Shown one piece after another: positions 24,905 to 34,655 of a stretch of 64,000 nucleotides of DNA (its first letter is position 1; each line of letters begins with the position of its first letter). The notes below the pieces were generated by a model. The model was given only the letters and a program-made list of their open reading frames with translations. It made no database searches and was not told the origin of the DNA. The stretch comes from SVTX01 sp045653805 (lineage in GTDB: Bacteria > Bacillota > Clostridia > Oscillospirales > CAG-272): contig JAZOMF010000084.1 of the NCBI GenBank assembly GCA_045653805.1, positions 1 through 64,000 of the forward strand, written 5' to 3'. The translations under genes and the position numbers were made by a program.

Positions 24905-25834
24905 TTATCTTTTTGATATGCAGTTTATCTGCACAAGCGCATTTTGTCTGTGCTTTCTGATAATTATGTCAAGTATCAATCCTATCGCAAAGTAAATGAT
25001 AGACGCAAGCACCACCACGGTTGAAACTATCAAGGTGGGCATACGCGTTACCAGACCCGTTTGCAGATATTCGACAAATATCCAGGTAAACAATCCCGCT
25101 CCCGACGCAAAAAGCAAGGCAGAAATGATACCGAAGAACATCATGGGGCGATAATTCTTGAACATTCTGAAGATAGTTCCGATAACTCGCATTCCGTCCT
25201 TGATGGTGTTGAGCTTGGAAACACTGCCCTCGGGGCGGTCTCTGTACTGAACGGGTATTTCACAAATATTGAATTTCTTGTCAAGAGCATTGATGGTCAT
25301 TTCGGTCTCAACCTCAAAGCCGTTGCTCTCGATAGGCATAAGTTTAACGAAATCGTAGCTAAAGGCTCTGTATCCCGTCATAATATCCTTAACGTCTCCC
25401 GAGAAAAGCTTATTGATAAGCCAACGAACCAATCTGTTGCCAAAATTATGGAAGGCGCGCTTGTTTTCCACGAAATAGGTTGAGGAAAGTCGGTCTCCGA
25501 TGACCATATCCATGTTCTCCTCAAGCACAAGTCTTGCCATCTCTCGCGCATGCTCGGCAGGATAGGTATCGTCTCCGTCTGCCATAATATAGCAATCGGC
25601 GTCTATCTGACGAAACATACTGCGAATCACGTTACCCTTACCCTGTCGGTACTCATTTCTTACCACAACGCCCTCAATAGAAGAGGCGATCTCCGCGGTG
25701 CGGTCGGTGGAATTATTATTATAAACGTAGATAGTCGCCTCGGGCAGCTCGCGCCGAAAGTCACGAATGACCTTCTCGATAGTCTGCTCTTCATTATAAC
25801 ACGGTAAAAGCACCGCGATCCTTTTGTCAGTCAT
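24905..25834 (-). CDS. GT2-family (dolichol-phosphate-mannose-synthase-like) glycosyltransferase
   Basis: 309 residues. The GT-A domain opens VLLPCYNEEQTIEKVI (8-23). The nucleotide-sugar binding carboxylates lie in NNNSTDRT and MADGDDTYPAEH near 84, and the acceptor part in MTGYRAFSYDF. Two C-terminal membrane helices are near 235-255 and 270-292. Such enzymes load a sugar onto a polyprenyl phosphate for later transfer outside the membrane. The adjacent 764-residue polytopic protein is a natural partner. Confidence 0.9.
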   Translation of the reverse strand: MTDKRIAVLLPCYNEEQTIEKVIRDFRRELPEATIYVYNNNSTDRTAEIASSIEGVVVRNEYRQGKGNVIRSMFRQIDADCYIMADGDDTYPAEHAREMARLVLEENMDMVIGDRLSSTYFVENKRAFHNFGNRLVRWLINKLFSGDVKDIMTGYRAFSYDFVKLMPIESNGFEVETEMTINALDKKFNICEIPVQYRDRPEGSVSKLNTIKDGMRVIGTIFRMFKNYRPMMFFGIISALLFASGAGLFTWIFVEYLQTGLVTRMPTLIVSTVVVLASIIYFAIGLILDIIIRKHRQNALVQINCISKR

Positions 25835-25871
25835 CTTTATTCTCCATTCTGCCCGATAGGGCTATCGAATT

Positions 25872-28166
25872 TTAGCAATACCAGAACATATAAGGTATTA
25901 CCTGTTCTATATCCACGACACGCATTACCAGCGCGCCCTGATATATAACCATTGCTACCGCACAGATCAAAAGTCCCGCGCGCATGGCATAATGCGCTTT
26001 ATCGTTCTTGAAATGATCGATCATCGCCAGCACTATAAACGCCGCCGACATATAGAGCATAAGCGAGAAATCCGCAAAATAGCGCTGCAATATTCCCGCA
26101 AACTGTGCATCCAGCAGGGGGGTTATGATCCCTATTGCAGTAAGGACAAGCACCGGTGCTAAAACCTTGTACTTTTTCAAAATATCCTTTACAAACGGGA
26201 TAAGGAATATGCTCAGAAGCAATGGCGAATACGCGAATATTCCGCCGTAGGTGCTCTCTCTAATAGTCACTCCCATATACGAGCTGTCGAAATCAGCATA
26301 TCGGATAAAGGGGAAGGTTGCCGTCATCTTGGGAAATTGAAGGAGATAGGAGTACACCGCAGGGAACATTCTCTCCCAAACGAAGCCTCTGGAGGTCATA
26401 TCGTTGGTGGTTAGATTGTAATTCGCTCCAAAATCAAAGGGAGAATCAAATCGACTGTAATTATACCACATCATTCCCGCCGCAACTATGATATATGGCA
26501 GTGCAAACGCCAGCGCGTTCATAATAGATGTGCTCTTGAATATCCGCTTCTCCTTGAGAGCCGAGACGGTCTCTCCCCAGAAGAAAGGAATAGCCAGCGC
26601 CGAGAACAGCAGCAGATTAGGTCTGCATCCCGACACAAACGCCATACAAAGAGATCCGAGAATAAGCTTGGGGATGCGGAGCGTCTTACTGCTAAGTGCG
26701 GACAGCCAAAGCGCCAGACCGCAAACGGTAAATGCAAGTGCCGCCATGATCGGAACCGAATACATATCGGCATAGGACACCATAAAGAGTAGTCCGCTTC
26801 CGTTTACAACGAGGAGCGAGATCACCAAATAGGAAATATAGGATATGCCTATATTGGGGAAATAATGCTTGATAAGCTGCTTTATGAAGGCGAAGCAGCC
26901 CGCAATAAAGATTATCGCAAAAATAAACAGCGCTATATCGTTGGGAAGATTTTCGCCCGTCAGCACGAAATAAGGCAGATAGGTCAAAAGACAGGGGATC
27001 ACACCGAAATAGACGTAATAATGCCCGTTATACAGCGCGGCATCCCAATAATACGCCTTACCCTGTGCTCGTCTCAATGCGTAGTCATAAGGGTTTTCCA
27101 TATCCAAAAGGAACTGGGGCACCTCTTCTTCAAGGTACAAATGACCATTAAGGAATGACTGTGCAAGCTGTTGATATTGAGCCTGATGCTTGGCAAGAAG
27201 CTCCAGATAATGCTTGGATGAGGATATAATGAGGAATATCATCAATATCTCAACGCACACCACTGCCGCCGTCGTGGCCGTCTGCCAAGGTGAATCATTC
27301 AGCTTTGCTTTGTGCGCGGGGCTTCCCGGAAGAGCGAGGCTCAACAGGAGCGCCACTGCAAAAAGCAGCACCACGCGACCTATGTCAAAATTAAAGGGCT
27401 TGGGTGTGTTGACCGCAATACTCTTCACGGTCATATCGGCTTCGACCGAGCCATCGGGAGTAAATGTCAGCTTTACCTTATCGGTTCTTCCCCTAAGCTG
27501 CATGGGAATATACTGTGAGGGGGAGTCAGGGTAGACCCTGCGGCTCGGCATAGACGTGATATAAAGCTCGTTGGCTTTGTCGGTCGCCTCGACCTTCACC
27601 GTATAAGGAATTTCCTCGCCCTGTGCGTTCACCATAGTTATATCAAGATAAAGATTTTGGAAGTCGATGAGTATATTCTCGGACTCAAAAACCGCCACCT
27701 TACCCTTGTTTATATGATATTTGCCATCTGCCGACGAGGAGGATGCCGAAATTTTGCCGAATCTGTTCAGATCCAGCGAATTATATTCGTGAGACTGTAT
27801 CGCTCTGGAATTGAAAGCAAACACCTCAGCGGAAATAACGCAAATGAGGCATATCAACGCCATCCATGCAAGCTTTTCCATCCCTACCCTTTTTTTAAGC
27901 AAGGACAGACAGATCGAAAGCGCAACCACCGCTACGGATATTCCCGCAAGGATCAGCAGCTTGTACCACGTCATATTCAATATGACGAAATAATCATAAT
28001 TTACCGCCATAAGCAGTATCAGTGACACCACCACTTCAATTATAAGCTTTTTCCCGAAATTCAAGCTGAATATGCAACGCTTGAACCCAACGCCTCGCCC
28101 ATTCAGCAGAAATTCCCCGCCAACGGCAAGACCGATCAAAAAAATAATACCGAACGCTAAAAGCAT
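25872..28166 (-). CDS. Large polytopic membrane protein, probably a lipid-linked-sugar glycosyltransferase
   Basis: 764 residues with about 13-14 hydrophobic segments: four near the N-terminus, then a soluble beta-rich insert (about residues 130-250), then a long membrane bundle. I do not recognise a precise family. The architecture, with extracytoplasmic loops and runs such as YYWDAALYNGHYYVYFGVIP near 377, resembles GT-C enzymes. The next gene encodes a polyprenyl-phosphate sugar synthase, which supports that role by inference. First gene of a four-gene operon with its own promoter. Confidence 0.75.
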   Translation of the reverse strand: MLLAFGIIFLIGLAVGGEFLLNGRGVGFKRCIFSLNFGKKLIIEVVVSLILLMAVNYDYFVILNMTWYKLLILAGISVAVVALSICLSLLKKRVGMEKLAWMALICLICVISAEVFAFNSRAIQSHEYNSLDLNRFGKISASSSSADGKYHINKGKVAVFESENILIDFQNLYLDITMVNAQGEEIPYTVKVEATDKANELYITSMPSRRVYPDSPSQYIPMQLRGRTDKVKLTFTPDGSVEADMTVKSIAVNTPKPFNFDIGRVVLLFAVALLLSLALPGSPAHKAKLNDSPWQTATTAAVVCVEILMIFLIISSSKHYLELLAKHQAQYQQLAQSFLNGHLYLEEEVPQFLLDMENPYDYALRRAQGKAYYWDAALYNGHYYVYFGVIPCLLTYLPYFVLTGENLPNDIALFIFAIIFIAGCFAFIKQLIKHYFPNIGISYISYLVISLLVVNGSGLLFMVSYADMYSVPIMAALAFTVCGLALWLSALSSKTLRIPKLILGSLCMAFVSGCRPNLLLFSALAIPFFWGETVSALKEKRIFKSTSIMNALAFALPYIIVAAGMMWYNYSRFDSPFDFGANYNLTTNDMTSRGFVWERMFPAVYSYLLQFPKMTATFPFIRYADFDSSYMGVTIRESTYGGIFAYSPLLLSIFLIPFVKDILKKYKVLAPVLVLTAIGIITPLLDAQFAGILQRYFADFSLMLYMSAAFIVLAMIDHFKNDKAHYAMRAGLLICAVAMVIYQGALVMRVVDIEQVIPYMFWYC

Positions 28167-28218
28167 ACGTAAATCTCCATAAAACGTTTATTAGGTGAAC
28201 ACAATAATATCAACTTTA

Positions 28219-28247
28219 ATTTTACCACACATATACATCATTGTCAA
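28219..28247 (-). promoter_or_regulatory. Promoter of the membrane protein/GT2/M29/GH39-like operon
   Basis: TTGACA (28242-28247), 17 bases, TAAAAT (28219-28224) on the minus strand, about 50 bases before the ATG. Confidence 0.8.
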
Positions 28248-28303
28248 GGGTATTTCACCCGAAATGCTCTGCTCCTCTCCGTCGCCTGGCACAAGAGCAA
28301 ACA

Positions 28304-28330
28304 AGCCGTCCTGCCAATGACAGGACGGCT
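28304..28330 (-). terminator. Terminator after the spore-protein gene
   Basis: AGCCGTCCTG and CAGGACGGCT form a ten-base perfect stem with a seven-base loop. The U-tract on the minus strand (TTGTTTG) is weak. Confidence 0.65.
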
Positions 28331-28357
28331 CCAACCATTAATCAGGTCTAGCTTTAA

Positions 28358-28543
28358 TTACTTTGCCTGAATAGAGTTTTCGTAGGATTCGATCATCTTC
28401 TTAACCATCTGACCGCCGATGGAACCTGCCTGACGAGCGGTGAGGTCACCGTTGTAACCGCCATTGTTGAGGTTTACGCCTACTTCGCTTGCTGCCTGCA
28501 TCTTGAACTGTTCAAGAGCCTTCTTAGCATTCTTGTTTGCCAT
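28358..28543 (-). CDS. Alpha/beta-type small acid-soluble spore protein
   Basis: 61-residue DNA-binding protein that protects spore DNA. It has the two family signatures: SEVGVNL near residues 16-22 around the germination-protease site, and GDLTARQAGSIGGQMVKKMI near 29-48. The ATG (MANKNAKK) follows AAGGAG; the open frame upstream is not coding. It stands alone with its own terminator and is direct evidence that the organism makes endospores. I could not define a convincing sigma-G promoter in the 289-base gap upstream. Confidence 0.95.
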   Translation of the reverse strand: MANKNAKKALEQFKMQAASEVGVNLNNGGYNGDLTARQAGSIGGQMVKKMIESYENSIQAK

Positions 28544-28832
28544 AATATTTCTCCTTGCAGTCTCCCTTGTGGGAAACCTTAATTCTATATTGAATCTATA
28601 ATAAATCGAGCCGCGCCGCAAGACGATAGATTTAGCCAAAAAGCCTGCGGCGCAGGATTTGCATTATCCAGAAACCGTTCTCAAGCGTTTGCGAAATCAA
28701 CTCACTTCGCGTCTCTGATATTATTATGTCGCGCGAAAAAATAAAAATGTATGGCAAAATGAGGATTTTTTAAATCGCTACAACACAAAAAGCCCGCATC
28801 AAAAGATACGAGCTTTTCATCATAAAAAATCA

Positions 28833-29330
28833 TTAGAATTTAACTTTTTCAAGGCGTTTGACAAGCAACCCTGCAATCAAACCGATGGCGGCACCTGCAG
28901 CTGTTCCGCTGACAATAAGCAACGGAAGCTCCAGCGCAAGTCCGGGAGTTTGATACCAGATGCACACCGCTATTATCTGTCCAACGTTGTGAAGGACTCC
29001 GCCGACAATACTTACCGCAATGCACGAAAACCAGTTTGTCTTTTTGAGCAAAATGATTCCCAGCAGGCTCAGTGCCGCGCCGGAAAGGCTCAAAACCAAG
29101 CCTGTAACGTTGGAAAATCCGCAGGCAAACATCAGCAATACACGAATGACACTTACTATCACTGTTTCCTTCCAACCACACTTGTAAAGCAAAACCATCA
29201 ATACAAGATTGGGAAATCCTGCCTTAAATCCGGTATTGGTAGCAAAAAACGGAATCTGGCTTTCCACGAAGGAAAGAACCATTGCGAGTGCAATACACAC
29301 GCCTATGAAAGCAACTTTTTTTGTTTTCAC
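28833..29330 (-). CDS. Gx transporter family membrane protein (HepT component-I-like)
   Basis: 165 residues, five to six hydrophobic segments, of the family once named heptaprenyl diphosphate synthase component I. It carries typical pieces such as FKAGFPNLVLMVLLY near 35 and GGVLHNVGQIIA near 109. The start is GTG after AAGGAGAG, 28 bases from the NusG-II gene. This pair is, to my knowledge, often found at the end of clostridial rnf operons. The transported substrate is unknown. Confidence 0.85.
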   Translation of the reverse strand: MKTKKVAFIGVCIALAMVLSFVESQIPFFATNTGFKAGFPNLVLMVLLYKCGWKETVIVSVIRVLLMFACGFSNVTGLVLSLSGAALSLLGIILLKKTNWFSCIAVSIVGGVLHNVGQIIAVCIWYQTPGLALELPLLIVSGTAAGAAIGLIAGLLVKRLEKVKF

Positions 29331-29358
29331 TTGATTCTCTCCTTTCGTGAAACGTTAA

Positions 29359-29754
29359 TTATTGACCAACGACAATTTCGGGATCGGTTTCCTCTCCGCT
29401 ATCGTCTGTATTAAGTTTGTGCACAGTTACTATAAGGTCATTCACAGTACACACTATTTCCTGCCCATCTTTACTGATCTTTCCTTGTCTGGTACAATCG
29501 CCCTTAATTTTAGGGCAATCTCCGTAGATCATCCAAGCCTTTCCGCCTTCAATTTTCAAGATGTTAGTTCCGCCGTTCAAGGTATATTCACCGTTTTCCG
29601 ATAGGTTGAACCTGGCGATTTCATGGCGATTCGTGCCCTCACCAACTGTTACGACAACGTAGTCGCCTTCTTCTTGAAAAAGCTTAATACCAACAAATGT
29701 TGAAATTGCGACCGCTAAAATAACACCTATGAGAATAAAATCTCTTTTCTTCAT
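29359..29754 (-). CDS. NusG domain II-containing membrane-anchored protein
   Basis: 131 residues: an N-terminal membrane anchor (ILIGVILAVAISTFVGI near 6-22) and an outward NusG-II-like beta domain with the family segment KAWMIYGDCPKIKGDC near 73. The two Cys may form a disulfide. Its ATG overlaps the rnfA stop (TGATG), so it is translationally coupled to Rnf. Function is not established; it is an accessory protein of the Rnf operon by position. Confidence 0.85.
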   Translation of the reverse strand: MKKRDFILIGVILAVAISTFVGIKLFQEEGDYVVVTVGEGTNRHEIARFNLSENGEYTLNGGTNILKIEGGKAWMIYGDCPKIKGDCTRQGKISKDGQEIVCTVNDLIVTVHKLNTDDSGEETDPEIVVGQ

Positions 29755-30320
29755 CAGAAGCTGAAGGTGAGAGCCATGCAAGCGAGAACCATCATGCCCG
29801 CGGTGAGGAGTGCGATAGGCAGACCTCTGAAGGGTGCGGGGATAGCGTCCTCGTCAACGGGAACGTCCTTAAGCTTAGCGTAAACGGTCATGGTGAGCAT
29901 AAAGCCGATACCTACGCAGATAGAAGTTACGATAGCGGTAACGAAATCAGCGTGAGTGTTGTGGATACAAATACCGAGAACCGCGCCGTTGATAGCGAAC
30001 TTAACGAAGTCGGACTTGCAGTAGTTATCTAGAATTCTCTTTGCGATAAGGTGAAGAACTTCAACAACAACAAGCACAACTACAACGAACACCATGGTCT
30101 GGAGGTAAGGAACCTTCGCAAGCACGTAGGTGTTGAGAGGCCAGGTGATGAGAGTGGAGATGAGCATGACGAGAGTAGTGCCGAATCCAAGGGTAAGAGA
30201 TCTTCTGGAGGAGCGCTCGTTTTCAAGAACCGCACCGGTTCCAAGGCACTCGATAAGTGCAATATTTTCAGAGAATATGCTCGCAAGCAAAATTGCAAGA
30301 ATAGTATTGAAATCCAACAT
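29754..30320 (-). CDS. rnfA: Rnf electron transport complex subunit A
   Basis: Polytopic subunit, 188 residues, six membrane segments. Rnf oxidises reduced ferredoxin with NAD and pumps Na+ or H+. Typical features are SIFSENIALIECLGTGAVLEN near 14-34 with the conserved Cys, and GICIHNTHADF near 97. It follows rnfE with two bases between them. Normally rnfB comes next; here a NusG-II gene follows instead. Confidence 0.95.
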   Translation of the reverse strand: MLDFNTILAILLASIFSENIALIECLGTGAVLENERSSRRSLTLGFGTTLVMLISTLITWPLNTYVLAKVPYLQTMVFVVVVLVVVEVLHLIAKRILDNYCKSDFVKFAINGAVLGICIHNTHADFVTAIVTSICVGIGFMLTMTVYAKLKDVPVDEDAIPAPFRGLPIALLTAGMMVLACMALTFSF

Positions 30321-30322
30321 TA

Positions 30323-30943
30323 TCAGTTACCCTCCTTTTCTTCGTTCTCTTCAAGATGGTGGTGGAGACCTGTGATCTTGTTGATAACCGCCATAACGAT
30401 CGCAAGAACAAGATAGCCGCCAAATGCACCCGCAATTGCGGAGATCTTGTAGGGCTCAAGCCACTCGATAGCGTTGCCCCAGATGGTAGCATTACCAAGA
30501 ACCTCACGGATAAGTGCACAGATAACCATAACAACGGTAAAGAACATACCGGTAACAAGAGCGGTCTTGATAGAGGTAGACTCGCCGTTGTGGTCTGCAA
30601 CCTCTTCAGCATCACGGTAGATAACCGCGCTTACTGCAAGAGTTGCCAAGTGAACGCCCAACATTTCAACAACGTCGGGGAACCAAGCCTGCATAAGCAT
30701 ACCGATCACAGAAACAAATCCGGTGATGATAAGAAGGTATGCGGGAAGCTTAGCGTATGTGGGGATGATCTTATGAAGAGCGGAAATTACGATAGAGCTG
30801 AGAAGCATCGAAACGAGCACTGCAGCACCCATGCCGAGAGCGGCACGAATGTCTGCACTGGATGCCATTACAAATCCTGCACCGAGCACAAGAAGAATAG
30901 AGGGAGTGCCCTTGAGGAGATATGAAGTTTTAGTCTTTTTCAT
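30323..30943 (-). CDS. rnfE: Rnf electron transport complex subunit E
   Basis: 206-residue polytopic subunit paralogous to RnfA. The segment VLGVHLATLAVSAVIY (about 73-88, reading EMLGVHL) and IREVLGNATIWG near 148 match the family. Its ATG overlaps the rnfG stop by one base. RnfE with RnfA and RnfD forms the membrane core of the complex. Confidence 0.94.
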   Translation of the reverse strand: MKKTKTSYLLKGTPSILLVLGAGFVMASSADIRAALGMGAAVLVSMLLSSIVISALHKIIPTYAKLPAYLLIITGFVSVIGMLMQAWFPDVVEMLGVHLATLAVSAVIYRDAEEVADHNGESTSIKTALVTGMFFTVVMVICALIREVLGNATIWGNAIEWLEPYKISAIAGAFGGYLVLAIVMAVINKITGLHHHLEENEEKEGN

Positions 30944-32253
30944 TACTGTTCTCCTCCTTTGATAGATTCAAATGCTGCAAATGCATCCTTTGTTGCCTGC
31001 TTCATTGCGTTCCCTGTAAACGTCGCGCCGGCGATCACGGCGTTGTCACCGGTGAAGGTGTCAGCGGTAAAGCCTGCGAACGAATTCTCATATTCCTTCG
31101 CGTCAACGGTATCGTCCACGGGGAAATGCTCGGTGTCGAAGAAGAGGGTTGCGGCGCTGATCTTCACGATGGCTCCGTTTTCGTCAACGATTACGTAAAT
31201 ATCCATCTGATCATAGCCAACTGCTCTGGAATAGAATCCGTAGTAATTAACTTCGCCTACGGTGAACTTTGCGGCATAAACAATAGTGGTAAATCCGTCA
31301 AGAGCCAATACTTCAAATCCGTCAGCGCCATCGACAAGGCCCTTGAACTTTCTGTTTGCCTTAGACTCGAAGCTCTGCTGATTTGCAGCCGCCTGAGCCT
31401 GAGCCTCGGTTACGAGTGCTGCGTGATCTGCGGTTACTTCTACAACGACAGCCTCCTCTGCGGAGTGGTCAACACCGTATATCTTGCATGCACCGCTTGC
31501 ATTTACAACTGCGAGGTAAGTAGCCTCACCCTCGGTCATAATGTATGCAAATCCTGCGCCGTTTCCTGCCTTGAGAGCCTTCTGGATGTTGCCGGAAGCA
31601 GCAGTCTCAGCAAGCTGGGCAAATCCGGGAGCCACGGTTGCGAGGTTCTCTTCAAGGATCTGAGCGTCGGACTTAACGCCTGCAACGATCATATTGTTGG
31701 AAATAAGCACGCCCATAGCCGCAGAAACCGCGTTTTTGTACGCTACGGAAGAAGCCTTTTCCGATGTGGGATTGGCAATAAGCTCTACATCAGCCAAAGC
31801 GGAGTCTTGACCAATGTAGGTCTGGATATAGTCATTTGTTAATATTTTCTGGTTCCAGTTGTTTCCTGCGTCATCACCGTAGCTATCGATCTGAATACCA
31901 CAGATCTTACCGTCGGATGTAATACCGATAGTAGTTACAAGAGGAGAGCTGGTGTAACCGGAGGTTGCGGTAGCTCGAACTACGTAGCCGAGACCGTTCT
32001 TTTCCTTATACACAGAAAGAACGTTTGCAGGAACCTCTGTAAGAGTGGAGGCTGCAGCGTTTTCGGAGCTGTAAATAAGCGCGCCTTCGCCAAATTCTGC
32101 ACCCTCGGGCATTACTGCAAGCAGGGGAGCAAGCTCAGCGCCCGCATTGTTAGCCTCGATAATGGGACCTGTATAGAAGTTAAGTCCGAACATTGCGCCG
32201 CCGAAAACTGCGACGATGATGAGAAGTATAAGAATTGTTTTCAAAAGCTTCAT
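30943..32253 (-). CDS. rnfG: Rnf subunit G, long form with two FMN-binding-like domains
   Basis: 436 residues, about twice the usual length of RnfG. A membrane anchor (8-25) is followed by one FMN-binding-like domain to about 190, a linker rich in Ala/Gln, and a second to the end. The C-terminal copy keeps an AGATFTGNAM motif near 413, where ApbE would attach FMN to Thr. The first copy has PTSEKASSVAYKNAV instead and probably carries no flavin. Its ends overlap rnfD and rnfE by one base each. apbE lies in the same operon. Confidence 0.9.
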   Translation of the reverse strand: MKLLKTILILLIIVAVFGGAMFGLNFYTGPIIEANNAGAELAPLLAVMPEGAEFGEGALIYSSENAAASTLTEVPANVLSVYKEKNGLGYVVRATATSGYTSSPLVTTIGITSDGKICGIQIDSYGDDAGNNWNQKILTNDYIQTYIGQDSALADVELIANPTSEKASSVAYKNAVSAAMGVLISNNMIVAGVKSDAQILEENLATVAPGFAQLAETAASGNIQKALKAGNGAGFAYIMTEGEATYLAVVNASGACKIYGVDHSAEEAVVVEVTADHAALVTEAQAQAAANQQSFESKANRKFKGLVDGADGFEVLALDGFTTIVYAAKFTVGEVNYYGFYSRAVGYDQMDIYVIVDENGAIVKISAATLFFDTEHFPVDDTVDAKEYENSFAGFTADTFTGDNAVIAGATFTGNAMKQATKDAFAAFESIKGGEQ

Positions 32254-33236
32254 TACTTAACACCTCCCAAGGTCTTTTTCTTTGTCCAGCTGGAAAGGAA
32301 TGGGGTAACAAGGTTCATAGTAAGAATTGCGATAGAAACGCCCTCGGGGAAAGAACCGAACTGTCTGATAGCGAAGGTAAGAAGACCTGCGCCAACGCAG
32401 AAGAGCACTCTTCCCTTGCCCGTGATGGGAGTGGTAACGTAGTCGGTAGCCATGAAGATAGCACCGAGAAGAAGACCGCCCGCAAGAACGTGCTGGAGCG
32501 CAAAGGTAGCATTGAAGCCACCGAAAATGAAGTAGCATACGAATACGGTAGCAACGAAGGTTGCGGGAACGTACCACTTGATAACCTTACGAGCTACGAG
32601 GTAGATAAATCCGAGAATAAGAGCGAAGGAGCAGGTCTCACCGATAGTGCCTCCGTACACACCAACGAAGAGCTGGAGAATATTGGGGGCATTGGTTGCC
32701 GCATCTGCCGCACCCTTATTGAGGGAAGCGAGAGGAGTTGCGCTTGCAACGATTTCTGTGGCAGGAACAGCTTCGCCAAGGAAACCGAGATCGAAAAGAG
32801 GCGCCGCAACAACCACGGTACCCACTGCCGAGAAGGTCAGAAGCATAAATACGCGAGCCGCGATAGCAGGATTTACTATGTTTTTACCAAGTCCGCCAAA
32901 GAAGCACTTAACTACTACGATAGCGAATACGCTACCAATAACACACTGCCACCAGGGCACGTTAACGCTAAGGTTAAGAGCAAGAAGAAGACCTGTTACT
33001 ACTGCGGAGAAATCTCCAACGGTCTGCTTTTTGCGAGCGATGAGGTTGAATATAACCTCGGAAAGAACTGCGCTTGCAACACAAGTGAAAATTACCACAA
33101 GAGCCTGAAGTCCGAAGATAATAACACCTGCAATAGCAGCGGGAAGCATTGCGATAACAACGTCACGCATGATATTGTGGGTGGAAGAGCCCTTCTGATG
33201 GATATGAGGGGTGGAGGAAATATGAAGCTTACCCAT
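32253..33236 (-). CDS. rnfD: Rnf electron transport complex subunit D
   Basis: 327-residue membrane subunit with about nine helices and a covalent FMN site on Thr in VASATPLASLN near 160. The N-terminal ISSTPHIHQKGSS is typical of RnfD/NqrB. Its ATG overlaps the rnfC stop (TAATG). Confidence 0.95.
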   Translation of the reverse strand: MGKLHISSTPHIHQKGSSTHNIMRDVVIAMLPAAIAGVIIFGLQALVVIFTCVASAVLSEVIFNLIARKKQTVGDFSAVVTGLLLALNLSVNVPWWQCVIGSVFAIVVVKCFFGGLGKNIVNPAIAARVFMLLTFSAVGTVVVAAPLFDLGFLGEAVPATEIVASATPLASLNKGAADAATNAPNILQLFVGVYGGTIGETCSFALILGFIYLVARKVIKWYVPATFVATVFVCYFIFGGFNATFALQHVLAGGLLLGAIFMATDYVTTPITGKGRVLFCVGAGLLTFAIRQFGSFPEGVSIAILTMNLVTPFLSSWTKKKTLGGVK

Positions 33237-34588
33237 TATTTGTTACCTCCTGTCTTTTCCTTCTGTGCCGCCGCATACTTCTTGAGGAAGGACTTTGCAG
33301 CCCAGTTGATCTGAAGAAGAGGACGGTTAGCGGGACAAACGTAAGAGCAGCAAGCACAGTCAACACACTGACGAACGCCGGTGTCGATAAGAAGCTTAGC
33401 CTTCTTGTCCTCGTTTTTGATATTCATTACGCGATCGACCATAGCAACGCTGATGCCTACGGGGCACTTCTCCATACATCTGCCGCAGTTGATACAAGCG
33501 GAGGCGTCGGGAAGAACAGCACTCTTCTCGTCGAATACGAGAATTGCATTGGATACCTTAACGATAGGATCGTCTACGGAGCAGATAGCAGTACCGTTCA
33601 TAGGACCGCCAACTACTACCTTGCCGGGCTCCTTCTTAAGTCCGGTATAATTAACAAGCTCGCTGATGCGAGTACCGATGGGAGCGATAAGATTCATAGG
33701 AGTCTTAACCGCAGGACCGTCAACGGTTACGATTCTCTCAACTAAAGGCATACCGGTGTTGAGGTACTCAGCCATCTTAGCAAGAGAGGAAACGTTGATG
33801 ATAAGAGCGCCGAAGGAGGGGAAACGTCTACCTGCAACTGCAACTCTGCCGGTTGCATTGTAAAGCATTACCTGCTTTGCACCCTGAGGATAAATGGTCT
33901 TAAGCTGATGAATAACAACGTAATCCTTATCCTTGAAGGTTTCCTTAAGAACCTTGATTGCATCCATCTTGTTCTTTTCGATACAGATCTTAAAGGTTGC
34001 GTTACCGAGATACTCGTTCATGTACTTACGAAGATACTCGATACCGTCTGCGATGAGCTCGGGGTGAGCAAGCATCATTCTGTGGTCACTGGTGATGTAG
34101 GGCTCGCACTCTGCAGCATTGATAAGAACGGTGTCAACCTTATAGTCGGGGTTCTTAGCCTCGTTGAACTTTGCCCAAGTGGGGAAAGCCGCGCCACCAA
34201 GACCAACGATACCGCCCTCACGAACTGCCTGGAGGAAGCTGTCGCAGTCTGTGATCTCGGGAGCCTTAACGCTCTCGGAAATCTCCATCAAGCCGTCGCT
34301 TTCAATGCGAATAGCCAAGGTATCCTTGCCGCTGGAGGTTGCCATGGGAGCGATCTCAACAACGGTACCGGAAACGGTTGCGTGTACAGGAGAGGAAAAT
34401 CTTCCCTCTTCTCTTGCGATGAGCTGACCGACCTTAACGTGGTCGCCAACATTTACGATAGGTTCCGCATCCTGGCCGGAATGCATGTTCATAGGCAGAA
34501 CTACTTCCTTGGGCGTTTCGATGCGTACAGGAACACATGCCGCTGTATGTTTGTTATGAGGCACGTGCAAAGATGAAATATCTTTCAA
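33236..34588 (-). CDS. rnfC: Rnf electron transport complex subunit C
   Basis: 450-residue peripheral subunit that binds NADH and FMN and carries two [4Fe-4S] clusters: CINCGRCMEKCPVG near 368 and CVDCACCSYVCPANRP near 406. The NADH loop GLGGAAFPTWAKF is near 136. The likely start is TTG (MKDISS) after AAGGAG; no ATG fits. With RnfB not seen in the operon, RnfC is the only iron-sulfur subunit encoded here. Confidence 0.95.
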   Translation of the reverse strand: MKDISSLHVPHNKHTAACVPVRIETPKEVVLPMNMHSGQDAEPIVNVGDHVKVGQLIAREEGRFSSPVHATVSGTVVEIAPMATSSGKDTLAIRIESDGLMEISESVKAPEITDCDSFLQAVREGGIVGLGGAAFPTWAKFNEAKNPDYKVDTVLINAAECEPYITSDHRMMLAHPELIADGIEYLRKYMNEYLGNATFKICIEKNKMDAIKVLKETFKDKDYVVIHQLKTIYPQGAKQVMLYNATGRVAVAGRRFPSFGALIINVSSLAKMAEYLNTGMPLVERIVTVDGPAVKTPMNLIAPIGTRISELVNYTGLKKEPGKVVVGGPMNGTAICSVDDPIVKVSNAILVFDEKSAVLPDASACINCGRCMEKCPVGISVAMVDRVMNIKNEDKKAKLLIDTGVRQCVDCACCSYVCPANRPLLQINWAAKSFLKKYAAAQKEKTGGNK

Positions 34589-34655
34589 AACCTTTTCTCC
34601 TTCCGTTTATTTAAGTATATTTTTATTTTTAATTGCTTTCAAGTTTATTTGAGGA

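Noticed and set aside
28544..28832. CATAATA near 28.73 kb as a sigma-G -10 for the spore protein
   Set aside because: The upstream CCATA lies about 21 bases away instead of 17-18, and the site is about 180 bases from the start codon, so support is too weak.
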